The translations under genes were made by a program, and so were the position numbers. From assembly GCA_050084515.1 (NCBI GenBank), contig CM114275.1, positions 22,444,001 to 22,508,000 of the forward strand: a DNA stretch of 64,000 nt. The letters are read 5' to 3'. Of this stretch, positions 13,060 through 27,139 are shown piece after piece (position 1 is the first letter of the stretch; every line of letters begins with the position of its first letter). Below the pieces are notes generated by a model. The model saw only the letters and a program-made list of their open reading frames with translations. It was not told where the DNA came from and did no database searches. Source of the DNA: Blasia pusilla. Taxonomy: Eukaryota > Marchantiophyta > Marchantiopsida > Blasiales.

Positions 13060-15214
13060 ATGGTGTCTCGGGATGAGGATGATGGAGAGGAGAAGAAAAT
13101 GCAGAAGTTAACGCTGGCGGAGCTGGCCGCGCACAATTCGGCTGACGATTGCTGGTTGCTGATTCATGGCAAGGTCGGCATTTGTCCTCTCCTCTTTTTT
13201 TTCCCCCGGTTTCTTCTCACTGGCGTTTGCTTGGCCTTGGGGTTGTCCATCTTCTGTTGCGAAACTGAGTGCTGACGCTCTGGGCTGCGCTTGGAGTGTG
13301 TCGTCAAGCCAATGTGGAAGAAGTTTCTGCTCACAGAGTGAACTGTGGCTGGTCGATCGAAATCGGGTGGCGGTCACATAAGCTGTCCGGTCCCCGTCGT
13401 GTGGGCAAAACGTCTGCCCATTCATTCCTTTGGCTCAAATGCAGACGAATCTATCTACTGTGAAATTCACAGAATCGGTGTTGGAATTCGTTTTGATTTC
13501 ATTTCCATGAAACGAAATATTACAGTGCACGCTTCTGTCGTTGGATTCTTGTGCTCGAGTTGCAGCAGCAGGAGTTTGAGGGTCGTCCATCTGCTTGTGG
13601 CGTTCCCAGTGCATTAATTCCTTCATCCGCGTAATTGACTGATACCACTTGGAAATTACGATTTCTTGGGGCAGGAGCGAGCAGAGAGTCGTCTTCGGTT
13701 GGGCCCCTCCGACTCTGTTTCTATGACAAGCTTGTCACAACTGAATAGGAACGCTTTAAGGTCACCGACACTGAATTTCTTGGAGATTCTAAATTCGTGA
13801 GAACTCTTATTTTTCAGATCTATGATGTGACCAAGTACCTCGATGAACATCCTGGTGGAGAACAAGTTCTTCTCCAGGCAGCTGGTTTGTACTCTTTCTA
13901 TCGTTCGTCTATTTTTCGATCGGATAATCCAGGGTACTGGCCTTCGATATTCTTGGATTGTGCGATTTTGGGTTTGGATAGATGTGCTCTTGGAAAGAGA
14001 GGGATTGGGAGATAGCTATGCCTACTATTAATAGCCTTCGGGCTATACACTCAAACTGAGAGAGGGTTAGATAAATATCTGCAATTGGAACTCTTCGATT
14101 GTCCACCTTTTCGAAGCAGATTTTTGCAGATGGGGAGAAAGCATTGGACTAGGAACAAGGATTCGTCTTTATTTTTAGAAAATTATTCAGCTTAAAACAA
14201 TCGGGTGCACTTTCATTCGGAGTTCAGCGATTGCCAGTGAAATCTTCGTGGTTGTGGATCGCAGTAAGGTCCTTCAGCCCCTGTTTTAAATAGAGTTGTT
14301 AGGTCAGAGAGATAGAGTTGTTAGGTCAGAGAGATAATGGATTCTTACCCATAATTTGAGATGGAACAAACACTGGATATACCTCTCATATTGTGTGAGT
14401 ATTTTTGGGATATCTAGTTTTCGGGATACTCTTCATTGAAGAGTATTTTAACTGACTGGCAATTCCAATGAGTAGTGATCGATAGGAGCTCAGCAGAATG
14501 TTTTGCTAGAAGCTAGTATGGGCATTGAGGCCTTCACAATTAGTAGGGTCGTGAACATGCTCTCTGCTTTCATCTTAAGCAGGAATGGATCCCACATATC
14601 ACATCATTCGGTGAACAACCATTGTCTGAAAGTTACATGCACGATTCCTTTTCTATTCCCAATTTCAGCCAAGGGGACAAGACATTTAGCACTAGGAGAT
14701 TGTCACATTCACCAGGCTTTGAGAGATCGTTTCTCACTCACGCAAGTCGGGCCTGAAAGTTCCTGATGGTTGGTGGTCCAACGATTCAGCTCCTGGATGG
14801 AACCTGAAGATCTGACATAACTCTCTGACACTTAATCTCACAGAGACCACCATTCTCATTTCCCTTCTGTAGCCCCACAGTAAGGTCCACATCTCAGGCT
14901 AGAGCACAACAGAGTAACACGATCTCAATTTGAATGCTACCTCTGCAGGTGAAGATGCCACAGAGGAGTTTGAGGACATAGGGCACAGTGCGGAAGCATG
15001 GGCACTAATGGAGCAGTATTTAGTCGGAGAGGTGGATCTCTCACCTTCCCCAGACAAGAGGTCGGACCTGGTGTACAAAACTCTCCCACTACTAGCTTCT
15101 CTGGTGGTGTTAGGTCTTATTGCAGCTGCTTATTTGTGGAGAAGTGACAGAGTTCCAGAGAGAACATCTGAAGCCCAAATAACTGATAGCCTACAAGTAG
15201 AACAGACAGAATAA
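13060..15214 (+). CDS. CB5: Cytochrome b5, tail-anchored, 3 exons
   Basis: Small haem protein of the ER (or outer mitochondrial) membrane that passes electrons to desaturases, hydroxylases and P450 systems. Exons 13060-13173, 13818-13884 and 14949-15214 join in frame to give 148 residues. The N-terminus has an acidic stretch, then the b5 fold: KLTLAELAAHNSADDCWLLI, IYDVTKYLDEHPGGEQVLL and DATEEFEDIGHSAEA. The haem ligands are H49 (HPGG) and H73 (GHS), 24 residues apart as in all b5 proteins. A single hydrophobic segment (TLPLLASLVVLGLIAAAYLW, about residues 104-123) is followed by a hydrophilic tail of about 24 residues, longer than usual, which could affect membrane choice. Introns of 644 and 1064 bp are larger than in the neighbouring genes. 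Intron 1 has a weak GTCGGC donor, but the join restores the conserved GK-IYDVT. Confidence 0.95.
14290..14333 (+). repeat. 22-bp perfect tandem duplication in cytochrome b5 intron 2
   Basis: A 22-bp unit beginning ATAGAGTTGTTAGG is repeated twice head to tail without change. Confidence 0.85.
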
Positions 15215-17456
15215 TCCACTGCTTCTGAAAATCGGCTCAAGATAACCATCCGCGGCTCGACAGTCACATGTATTACTCTAGAGAGTATGATCTGCAATTT
15301 TGTCGAATTGCTCCTTACTTCAGAGGGTTGGTTTTATTGTGCTGTACGACATCGTGTGCAGATGATGGCCACTTGTGTAGAGTAGAGCTACGCACATAGG
15401 TTTATGATGTGAAACATAGTTTTTCTTGGTCACTTGGTGAATTGGAGAAAGGAGTTCACTACTTGCTTCAACATACCTCAACGTCTTGTTCAACATGTTT
15501 AAAGTAACACCTCTACTTTTTGAGAGGTACAATGGTGGAGATACATGAATGAAAGATTGGTTCAGCCATCAGGACTCGGAGGATCCATAAAAATGAATGC
15601 CTTGTGTTTCCATCTATACTATTATTAGCATTGTTATGGAATATAGAATGCTTTATGGATGTCCTGTCCTTTTTTTTCAAATCCTAAAATTACTTCATGT
15701 CAATTTCTATGTTTGAAATTTTCTTTGTGATTTTTTTATGACCCAAAGTTTTTTTCAAGAACTGTTTCACAGAATTCTCTTGGATGTAACTACATTTTGC
15801 ACATTTTGTTTCAGAATTTTGTGAGCTACTTACTAGAGGTCCGTGGTCTGGAAAAGACCATGTGCACACTCACAGGTCTCTTCCTGTAGAGCTGTCCTTG
15901 CTTCTCGAAGTAGTGCAGCTGGTGGTATCGAAGAACATAGTTCCCGACGACTCATTTCACAGTCACCACAGGAATGGCAGATCAGGATTCCGAAGTCCAT
16001 GTGTGTCCTTCAGCATCCTTTCATTTTGCAGTCCCCTGGAGGAGATCCAGTGTAAACCTGGTGGCATTGCAATGGCTAGTTCCGCTGTGCAGTGCAACGC
16101 AGAAAATCGCGAATTGGCGATAGACATTTCATGGTTGTACAGAAACGCACCTCCAGGATCTGTAAGGCTTCGCCCTTTGTCATCTGGAAGACTTGGCCTC
16201 TAACCTTGTAAGTCTACTACATCGGCTTCAACCTCGTCATGGTTAATGAGTTCTCCTTAGAGAGGTAGATTCACTCCCAAATCGCCCACGCTCATGCTCG
16301 CGTATGCAGGAGTCTGAAGACTTGCGCGTTTCAGTTATCATACCAGACTAGTGTGGGGTTAGTAACATATGCAATAGGAGTTTAGGGTCTACTTATAACA
16401 TTCGTGTCATAAGTAAAAGCGTAGGCCACTTTGGGTCATGTCGTGAAAGTGTAGATAAAGTTCAAATGAGATTTAAACGAGTAAAATCAACTCACAAGTG
16501 TTTTAATTGGGGCAAATCTGCACTAGCGATTATAAATTCTACCCAAAGCTATTTCATAATGTCACTTATCTTACCCGTGATAGTCAAATTCGACGAATCA
16601 AATATTTATTTCTAGAAAGAATGTAATGATCTTCGTGAATGTAGCCTTATTTCCAGAGTGGTAAATAATACTCGGTTTCATTTTTTTTCCTTGTTTACTC
16701 AGGATATATTGTCTTCTTTCCAAAAGGTAAGATGTACTTCTTTTTTCTTCCATAACATCATTTTAAAAAGATTATTTTCATAAATTTTTTTATTTTAACA
16801 AAAGAAATATTGATGCAAGCAAAATCGCGGATGTGTAATATTATGATTCAGCAATCTTCTTTATTACAAAAGATAAGAACAAATTTCACATTTTTTAGAA
16901 ACGTTTTCTGTTAAAGAAACTTTTTCTGAATAGCCTTTCCTTTCCCAGTTACTCATATCCAGGTCAAGAAGCGAAGAGACAAATCTATGCAACTAGCATA
17001 CAGTAGTTGGTATGCTACAATTTAATTCTTACAAAGAAATGATCGTCTTGTTGGTATTTTAACTATTTTCTATCGTACATATAGAAAGAATTTCATTACA
17101 TTCTCTAAAATGAATTATTTTTCATGTTGAAACATGAAACATACTTTCATTTAACTTTCATACAAATAGGTTTATTAATTCGTCCATATCCAGTGAAATC
17201 TCTTGAGAGTGGACTCCTTCGGCGTTCGGAGGATTGGCAGGTCTCTAATTTGAAAACCATGGCCTCTCCTCTTAAACTACCGATGACTAAGATTTTTCCT
17301 ATGCATCTTACCTGCCTGCGTTGCTACCGGGTGGTAAGGGGTTTTCCAGTAAGGTATATATCGCATCTTGTCTATATTTACATATTGATCTTGTACGCGT
17401 CAAGAGCCTAGCTAACTACAATGTGATTTGCTGCAACTACCCATTACAGGGGGCGT
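15215..17456. other. Intergenic between cytochrome b5 and RNR2 (convergent 3' ends), no gene seen
   Basis: AT-rich, especially 16400-17200. The two genes converge, so both 3' UTRs lie here. Open frames at 15843-16203 resemble no family. The stretch holds nothing else I can name. Confidence 0.4.
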
Positions 17457-19487
<2,031 letters not shown>

Positions 19488-22380
19488 GGCGGTTCCTGCC
19501 AAGCGTTTCCAGAGACGAAGTAAGTAAGAAAAAGCGTACTCTAGAAAGCGGGATTGCAAGAAGGGTACAGCCTCAATCCATTGCGGCAAGCTCGGCTCCA
19601 GAACTCAGCACAAAGATACCATGATCTTAACATCACACAACCACCCGCCGTGGTGATCTCTCAGGCTCTCCAGTCAAATGTGTCGGCATTCCACAACCAC
19701 AGTAGATGTTATCCTCAGGATCACCATCCAAACAGCAGCGAGACTGCAGTTAATGAGACGCCAGGAAAGACGTCTGTCCGTGAGGTTCAATGGATCACAA
19801 ACAAGCTCTCACCATGCTAGAATTCTACGACTAGCTTGCAGGGCTGAAGACAAACCTTACGATGCACGGAGCTGACAGAAGCTTAGTGATGAGACCCACA
19901 CGCACAGCCAAGGATGCTCAGACGAGATTGGTGACAAAGTGTTTAGACCGAGGGGATTAAACCCTATACCCTGTACAGACACTGGGCCGGAGGACGAATC
20001 ACATATAGTAATGTGATGGTGAAGCTATGGCGCGCAATTTCAAAGTTTCCCCCCCTTGGGAATAATAATCACAACGTCATAGAAAAATAGTCGGTATCTC
20101 TAGATTCTCTGGAGCTGTAGGCGAGCGGCGCTAAGCAAGTTGCAACCGCGCCACTTCTGCGCGGCAGCCGTCCCGACGTCTCGGGCGACTTACGTCGCGC
20201 TCGAGATCGCAGCGTGCCGGTGGCGTGGCGCCAACACAACCTCGTATGAGAAAAGAAATGACTTTCCGCCCTTCCGGTAGATACGCCCGCAGTTTTGGAT
20301 GTCGCGTTTGGTATTGGTCACAGAACGGTGCCAGTTCCGATGCCGGAAGGGACAGGGACGGGGGAGACGCCGGTGCGTTTGAATAATTATGCGCGACGTG
20401 CACTCCCACCATGCGAGAGCGTCATCACTGGAGCGCGCCCCACTCAATCCTATTCCCCGCCCCAAACCTTTCTTTCCATTTCAAACACCGTTTGAACCAT
20501 CTCAGTCGCAGCGCCACGGAGATTGTCTAATTCCGCGAGGAAAGGCCGAACAACAACAGCACGCTTCGCGGGACCCGGCGGAGACTGGTTTCTTCAATGC
20601 GCAACATTCTGATCTTCAAGAAATGGATTGTGGCATCCAATTCGACCTTTGCTACCATCGATTCTCACCCTTGCTTTGTTTAGAGATGATTCTCTTGTTT
20701 CTCCTCCTTCCTAACTTATTTATGGTGAATTTTGGCGACCTTGATCCAATCTTATTTAGTCTTGGTTTCGCCATTTCTGCACATCCATGTTTTGTTTCGT
20801 GATGATTGTTGCATCCAATTGCTTTTCGTCGTGCACATATTCCTATTGTAGTGGTATGGATCCTCCGCGATTAGGTAGTGGAAGAGGACGAATGTGCCTT
20901 TTTTTCTACTGATTGTGTGGACTCTCGGCGATAAGGAGCCAACGGATTTTAATGCGGAAAGGGCAGATAGAGAACCAAAACTGGAATCTGGAATTTCCAA
21001 CTTCCAAGGGATGTTTTGCCGGCGTAGTGAACGAGGCTTCTAGACGAAGCCACATTGGACGTGTGTTGCAGTTATTGTTGCCAACTTATGGGAGATGATT
21101 GATGGATGTCTCGATATCCGCGTCGGCCATTCCTATTTCATGTGGCACCTAATCCAGTTGTCGAGATTCGAGAGACACTAGCTTTACGCCCATGGAGTCA
21201 TGGACTCAGTAATAGTCGGTATAAGCACAAACACGATGATCTCACATGCATTATTCCCGCGCACAAGCATCGGGATCTGGGATAGATAAGCTCACCCCGA
21301 GCTCTAAAATCCGAAACAGTTCACCGTCAAGTTTAATTTTGATTAAATCAAGATTAGGTTTTTTCCCATAATTTTTATGTTTAATTTTGATATTTATTAA
21401 TAATCATGATAAAAATTATGGGAAATCCAAATCTATGCAAATAAAACTGAAAATGAAATCACATGTAATCACTATGATATTTGAAAGGAGATCTTGATCT
21501 TCAATCTTCTTCCTTATGATAATTTTAGTATTTATCTCCATATTATACAAATCCACAAGTCACCAATCATTTGCGATTTGTTTCTTTCTTTGAATCATTT
21601 ATCTTTTGTAAGAGTCTAGGTGTGAGTATGATGGATGTATTGATCTTCATACACAACTAATGTTGAAATAGTTCACAAGCCAAGCATGTATTTGCTAATT
21701 TTTTCTATTGGATATGACTTTTCCTCTCATTTAGAATAATTTCAACGCTAAGGTAAGTATCCTCATGAAATTTTTTAGGAATCTTGAAATATGAATATGT
21801 CGTGGATCCTCAATCTAATAATAAAGCAAGCATCTATCTCAAATAATAGTGGATCCAAAGGTATAGCTCTTGCGCTTCCCACACATACAAGAAGAATATC
21901 TTCTGAAATTTTTGTTCCACGTGGACAATCTATGAAAAGAAAATTTGCAAATGGTGGAACATCTTGGGATATGTGATCAAGTTCATTGTGGATACCATCC
22001 CAAATAGCACATTGTCATTCATTCAAAGTTGCTTCGTTTAATTGTACCCATTTGCATATTTCTTCTTGATCATATCATAGCTTGTCTTCCTTCAACTTTA
22101 AATGTGATTGAAGGTTTGGACGTGAGCTAAGCTCAAGATATATCTAGGAATTAATAATCTTGCAAAGAACGATGCACTTCCAACAATGTGATGTTAATGA
22201 TGGAAGCATCATGGGAGAGATCCAAAAATTTTATTCTCTACAATGGATCTATAATTTGAGACTCGTGAAATAAGTCCAAGTTATTATGAAAAATATAAAG
22301 AAATGGAAGAACAATAAGAATTACCTCATATTGTTCATATACCTCAAGAGGGGGCATGGTATATTTATCAGACTTGTTTG
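19488..22380. other. Upstream region of RNR2 and AT-rich intergenic DNA
   Basis: About 19490-20650 is GC-richer and probably contains the RNR2 promoter and leader on the minus strand, including a C-run and GGCGCCAAC near 20227. Frames here (for example 20131-20465, -) have no recognisable domain. About 21300-22380 is AT-rich with no coding signal up to the retrotransposon fragment. Confidence 0.35.
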
Positions 22381-23110
22381 TCAATTGATAGGTCGATAGT
22401 CTCCACACATCTGCCTATTCGTCCAGTTGCCTTGCATATCCTTTTTGGCAGGAATGACAATGGCACATGCATACTCTCCATGCGATATCTCCACTAGTCC
22501 TTCTCTAACCAAGTACTGGCTCATGCTCGGAATCTGGGCCCTCTCCATATCATTGTACGTGTAGGGTCGTCGCAAGATCGGAGTGTTGCTAGGCAACTCT
22601 ATGCCGATCCTTGGACCCTTTAGCATACCCAAATCATGCATACTAAATGCAAAGTAGCTCTAATGATTCCTTAGGAATTGATGTATCCAGTGCCAATCTT
22701 CTCCTATCAACTTAGGGCCCATATTTGGCTCCCAAGTAGTCTCTATTGTGATTATTGTAGGACTCTCAAGCGTGGGTATCTGTGGTTGCTATGACGCAAC
22801 CCCATCTTGGAAAAAAAAAAACTTGACTGCTCCCCTGCAACCAACTCCAAACTCTCATATCATCTATATGTAGGACCATGTACGACACTCGATGATATAG
22901 CTGCCATCTCCCGACGTACGTGCAAAACATCTCAAGAAGTCCAAGGGTGTCTCTCCCAATCACCCATGTTGTATAGATCGCCTTGGATACGGCCCCTAAC
23001 CACTGCCTAAATCATCTCGGTAGGCATGGGGCTTACAAGTGCAACAACAGTGATTTGTCGCACCCTCATCTGAAGCTACTCAACTACTCCTAAGCTGCTA
23101 ATCCATGATA
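22381..23110 (-). pseudogene. Gypsy fragment: end of methyltransferase-RT linker and start of reverse transcriptase
   Basis: A second, truncated copy of the 23-33 kb family. Minus-strand reading begins with linker sequence (MRVRQITVV, then WERHPWTS, matching RRDRHPWTS of the larger copy). It runs through a poly-T interruption and then RT N-terminal sequence (GIELPSNTPILRRPYTYNDM, VREGLVEISHGEYACAIVIP, KKDMQGNW, QMCGDYRPIN). It stops abruptly at the DYRPIN motif at 22381. Several stops and frameshifts are present. Confidence 0.85.
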
Positions 23111-23140
23111 ATTAGTTTAGGTCCATCGCCTCACCCAAAA

Positions 23141-24158
23141 CGCATCGCTGGTCATATCTACACGCCACACAACATTGATCTTCCCAACAAACGGGTTGAT
23201 CCATCCATAAAAAAAACACACTCCCGTATATACATTGACACCACACAACAAAATCAGAGTAAAAACGGCTCACCTAGCCTAAAACTCCACTCCTAAATCC
23301 ACATCGGCATATTGAGCCATATCCATACTCAACTACAAGGGAATCCGGACGCTACCAACATAGTTCCTACACACATAGGCAAGAGAGGTGCTCCTAAGGC
23401 TCAACATGATGGGAAAGCCATCTTCCTCCCTTATATAGGTGTGTCTGTGCATACATATCGCTACACAACATACATCGTTGGTAACATCTACACCACACAA
23501 CACTGATCTTCCCCACACACGGGTCGATCCACACATGTACAAAAATTAACTCATACATATACATGGAGATCACACAACTCCATTCCTAAAACTCCACTCC
23601 TCAATCTACATCGGCATATTGAGCCTCGTCCACCCTGTGCTATCAAGGAATCCGGACGCTAGCACCCTAGTCCTATCTCACACACATACAAGAGAGGTGC
23701 TCCAACGGCCCAACATGAGAAAGATGGCTTAGGAAAGCCATCTTCCTCTCTTATATAGGGTTGGACCCTAAAAATAGCCCTCCCTTTGGTAACCTGCGCG
23801 CACAGGTTACCAGGGGCGGATGACCTGGTCAACAAGTCACCCGGTTGTGAAAGACCTCAACATGAAAGTTGTCAGAAACGACGTTCCTGGCACAATGGAC
23901 CTATCCTCAACCTTATCCGACACCGTGGGACAAACTTACACTCAAGATAGTCCGCTGGCTCCTACGCACTATCCACGATAGATCTCGGCCTATCGGCTAC
24001 TTAGATGTGACAGTTGTCGTGCGCATGCATATTGCTACACGTACAACATACATCGCTGGTCACATCTACACCACACAACACCGATATTCCCCACACACAG
24101 GTCGATCCACACATGTACAAAAATCAACTCATACATATACATGGAGATCACACAACCG
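23141..24158 (-). repeat. 3' LTR cluster of the gypsy element (one long LTR piece plus nested partial copies)
   Basis: 23560-24012 matches 32493-32935 almost base for base (for example GGAATCCGGACGCTAGCACC and TCTTATATAGGG). Two further arrays lie here. A motif beginning ACATACATCGCTGGTCACAT occurs at about 23141, 23466 and 24046, and a partial second LTR body lies at 23255-23440. A minus-strand TATA box (CTATATAAGAG) is present at about 23750, which fits transcription leftward. A purine run on the minus strand (C-run at about 24160-24166 on the plus strand) could be the polypurine tract. Exact ends are uncertain. Confidence 0.7.
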
Positions 24159-24274
24159 CCCCCCTGGCTGGCAGTTGGATCCCCCCAACCCCAAATAGAA
24201 AATATCACATCTCTCTGACATGACCTACTACCCTATATACATCTCAGACATATCCATGGTCCCTGGGAACCACA

Positions 24275-24370
24275 TCAAGAGGGGGTCGGACATGACATCT
24301 GCCACCCTTGAGAACAACCATCACATACCAACATGGTGGCTGCACCCCTCGCAGATCGGCACAACATACA
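24275..24370 (-). pseudogene. PHD-finger-like Cys cluster downstream of integrase
   Basis: Minus-strand frame reads LRCMLCRSARGAATMLVCDG then CSQGWQMSC. The spacing C-x2-C-x11-C-x2-C-x4-[W-Q]-x2-C is that of the first two-thirds of a PHD finger, including the typical MLVCDGC...GW core. The usual His is Gln here, and the last CxxC pair is cut off by a stop right after CPTPS. It sits in a different frame from the integrase end (HHVIFRT stop), so a frameshift separates them. A second copy of the same segment is at 25043-25138 because of the 768-bp duplication. Confidence 0.6.
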
Positions 24371-25053
24371 CCTCAAGCCCGCAGGTACCACTGCCAAGCT
24401 CGGATCCACCATCCCATCTACGTTCGGAAGATGACATGATGCACATGATCCTTCCAAACCATACCATCCCGTCCCTCCAATATGAGGACTCCGGTCGGTA
24501 ATACCTCGTGCACACGTAGGATCGTGCGCCCTGCAGTGACATCTAGCGTGGTGGGTGCCGCCTGCTGTAAATACACGTAATCTCCAGGATGAAACCTCTT
24601 AATCCCTGGACGATAACCTCCTCCACGAATGGTCGCGTACCTCAATGTATCTCTATGCTGGGCAATAGCTAAGTTCTCAAAGGCCATAAGCATAACTCTA
24701 CGAAAAACCTTCGCCCTCTGAGAACATGCTTGTATCCACACATCTGGATCATGAAGATCTAACACCTCCGCCATGTCACGTCGAATCGCTGCAGGTAAAT
24801 CTGGTTCTCTCCCAAAGAGCAGAAAGTATGGTGAAAATGACGCCAAGGATGCATGCCGACTAAAGCGATAACCCATAGCCAACCATGGCAACTGTAGGTC
24901 CCACTCCCTCAACTGTCCCCGCTAGAAGCCATACTTGCGCAATCCTCTCTTCACCGTATGTACCACTCTCTCCGCCAACCCATCCGCCTCAAGATGATCT
25001 GTGGACGTGGTGCGGTGATCTCTCAGCGCCTGATCACACAAGGCCTGAAACTC
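24286..25053. repeat. 768-bp tandem duplication, unit 1
   Basis: The unit begins TCGGACATGACATCTGCC and ends at GCCTGAAACTC. It is followed immediately by unit 2, starting at the same TCGGACATGAC. The encoded 164-residue integrase piece is identical in both units. I noticed only about three base differences over the whole unit. Confidence 0.95.
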
Positions 25054-25890
25054 TCGGACATGACATCTGCCACCCTTGAGAACAACCATCACATACCAAC
25101 ATGGTGGCTGCACCCCTCGCAGATCGGCACAACATACACCTCAAGCCCGCAGGTACCACTGCCAAGCTCGGATCCACCATCCCATCTACGTTCGGAAGAT
25201 GACATGATGCACATGATCCTTCCAAACCATACCATCCCGTCCCTCCAATATGAGGACTCCGGTCGGTAATACCTCGTGCACACGTAGGATCGTGCGTCCT
25301 GCAGTGACATCTAGCGTGGTGGGTGCCGCCTGCTGTAAATACACGTAATCTCCAGGATGAAACCTCTTAATCCCTGGACGATAACCTCCTCCACGAATGG
25401 TCGCGTACCTCAATGTATCTCTATGCTGGGCAATAGCTAAGTTCTCAAAGGCCATAAGCATAACTCTACGAAAAACCTTCGCCCTCTGAGAACATGCTTG
25501 TATCCACACATCTGGATCATGAAGATCTAACACCTCCGCCATGTCACGTCGAATCGCTGCAGGTAAATCTGGTTCTCTCCCAAAGAGCAGAAAGTATGGT
25601 GAAAATGACGCCAAGGATGCATGCCGACTAAAGCGATAACCCATAGCCAACCATGGCAACTGTAGGTCCCACTCCCTCAACTGTCCCCGCTAGAAGCCAT
25701 ACTTGCGCAATCCTCTCTTCACCGTATGTACCACTCTCTCCGCCAACCCATCCGCCTCAAGATGATCTGTGGACGTGGTGCGGTGATCTATCAGCGCCTG
25801 ATCACACAAGGCTTGAAACTCTCCCCTAAACTCGGTACCTTGGTCAGTCAACACCTCCGCCGGTGCACCAAAGTGACTAAGTCTCGTCAA
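24418..25890 (-). pseudogene. Gypsy integrase, C-terminal half, duplicated
   Basis: Minus-strand reading starts with SHFGAPAEVLTDQGTEFRGE (second catalytic Asp region), then DHRTTSTDHLEADGLAERVV, carrying the E of the DDE triad in the ADGLAER position. It continues with LPWLAMGYRFSRHASLASFS, PYFLLFGREPDLP and a C-terminal GDYVYLQQ segment. The HHCC zinc finger and first Asp are absent because RT is joined directly to this part near 25884. A stop after RKYGF (25690) splits it. The downstream part recurs at 24418-24912 through the tandem duplication. Confidence 0.85.
25054..25821. repeat. 768-bp tandem duplication, unit 2
   Basis: Second unit, near-identical to 24286-25053. Beyond 25821 (GAAACTCTCCCC) the integrase core continues (DQGTEFRGEF), so this unit retains the original upstream context and unit 1 is the added copy. 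Confidence 0.95.
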
Positions 25891-26660
25891 CAAGGTGAAA
25901 GACTTTGCAATCGCACTAAAACCCTTGACATACCGTCGATAGAAGTTTTCCAGTCTAAGAAATGCTCGGACTCGACTCACACCTGTAGGGCGTGGAATCT
26001 GCGCAATAGCGTCTACCTTCGTCTGCTGATCGCCTAACCCACTCGGGTATATGGTGTGTCCCAAGTACTCAATCTACTCCTGAAAGAATCTGCACTTGCC
26101 TGGATGTAACTTCAGTCCATGTAACTCCAATCGCCGAAACACCTCCTCCAGGTGTCGCTCATGCTCCTCAACCGTGGAACTGAAGATAAGAATATCATCT
26201 ATGTAACATCATACAAAATTCAAGCCAGCTAGAATCCTATCCATCACTCTCTGAAACTCTGTAGGCGCGTTCTTCAACCCAAATGGTAAGAACCGCCACT
26301 GATACAAGCAATCTCTCCCGAACCGATCTATCCCCCAAAATGTTGTCTTCTCCATGTCCTCCAACCTCATAGGAAGCTGATGATAGCCAACACGGAGATC
26401 TAACGTACTGAAGATCTTTGCATGTCCTACTGCATCAAAGATCTCCTCAGGAGTAGGCATGGCGTACCGATCTGACCTCGTTTGTGGGTTGATAGGACGG
26501 TAATCTCCACACATCTGCCTATCCGTCCAATTGCCATACATATCCTTCTTCGCCGGCATGACTGTGGCATATGCATACTCTCCATGTGATAACTCCACAA
26601 GTCTTGACTCCTCCTTTGAATCAAGGCTCACTCCATATCGGAATATTTGTAAGGTCGATA
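25890..26660 (-). pseudogene. Gypsy reverse transcriptase
   Basis: Motifs in order on the minus strand: LVELSHGEYAYATVMPAKKD, QMCGDYRPINPQT, AKIFSTLDLRVGYHQLPM, TTFWGIDRFG, WRFLPFGLKNAPTEFQRVMD, then the catalytic YIDD at 26194-26205, followed by VEEHERHLEEVFRRLELHGL, IEYLGHTIYPSGL and RVRAFLRLENFYRRYVKGF. A TGA sits two codons before YIDD (26209-26211), and another stop follows RFFQE. The order and wording are Ty3-gypsy. The RNase H domain that should follow is missing. Confidence 0.92.
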
Positions 26661-27139
26661 AAAGATCGGCGTATCACTAGCCAACTCAATCCGTATACCG
26701 GGACCCTTCAGCGTACCCAAGTCTCTATACTGAAGGCAAAACAACTGACATGCCCTCTTAGAAACCTATGAACTCGCCGTCGTTCTCCTCCTATCAACTT
26801 GAGACCTATCACAGGCTCCCAAGTCTCCATCGTGATCTCACTCGGAGAGGACGCAACCTCCGGCTTTGGTTGCTATGTAGCAACCCTAGCCACCTCCGCA
26901 ACAGCCACTCCACTCTGACCTCCTACACCATGGTCTATATCCGAAAAATGAATATGTGCTACTCGCCGCCGCCAGACTCTCTCGCTTCGAACGACGTTCC
27001 AGGAAGTCCATGGATGCCTATCTCTCCTCGTCTCGCCCCCAGCCAATGCCTGTACAGACCTTGTAGGCAATGGTCCAACTCGTGGACGTGACGGCATGGA
27101 TGACACTCGCATCCGTCTCTGCTCAGCCATACCTTGGCT

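Noticed and set aside
20220-20240. Possible E2F site upstream of RNR2 (GGCGCCAAC)
   Set aside because: One base off the TTTSSCGC consensus and about 740 bp from the ATG. Plausible biology but not supported enough to list as a site.
23240-23450. A separate second gypsy element starting at 23.24 kb
   Set aside because: The LTR pieces here have no internal domain attached except the truncated RT fragment to the left. A nested or rearranged LTR is the simpler reading.
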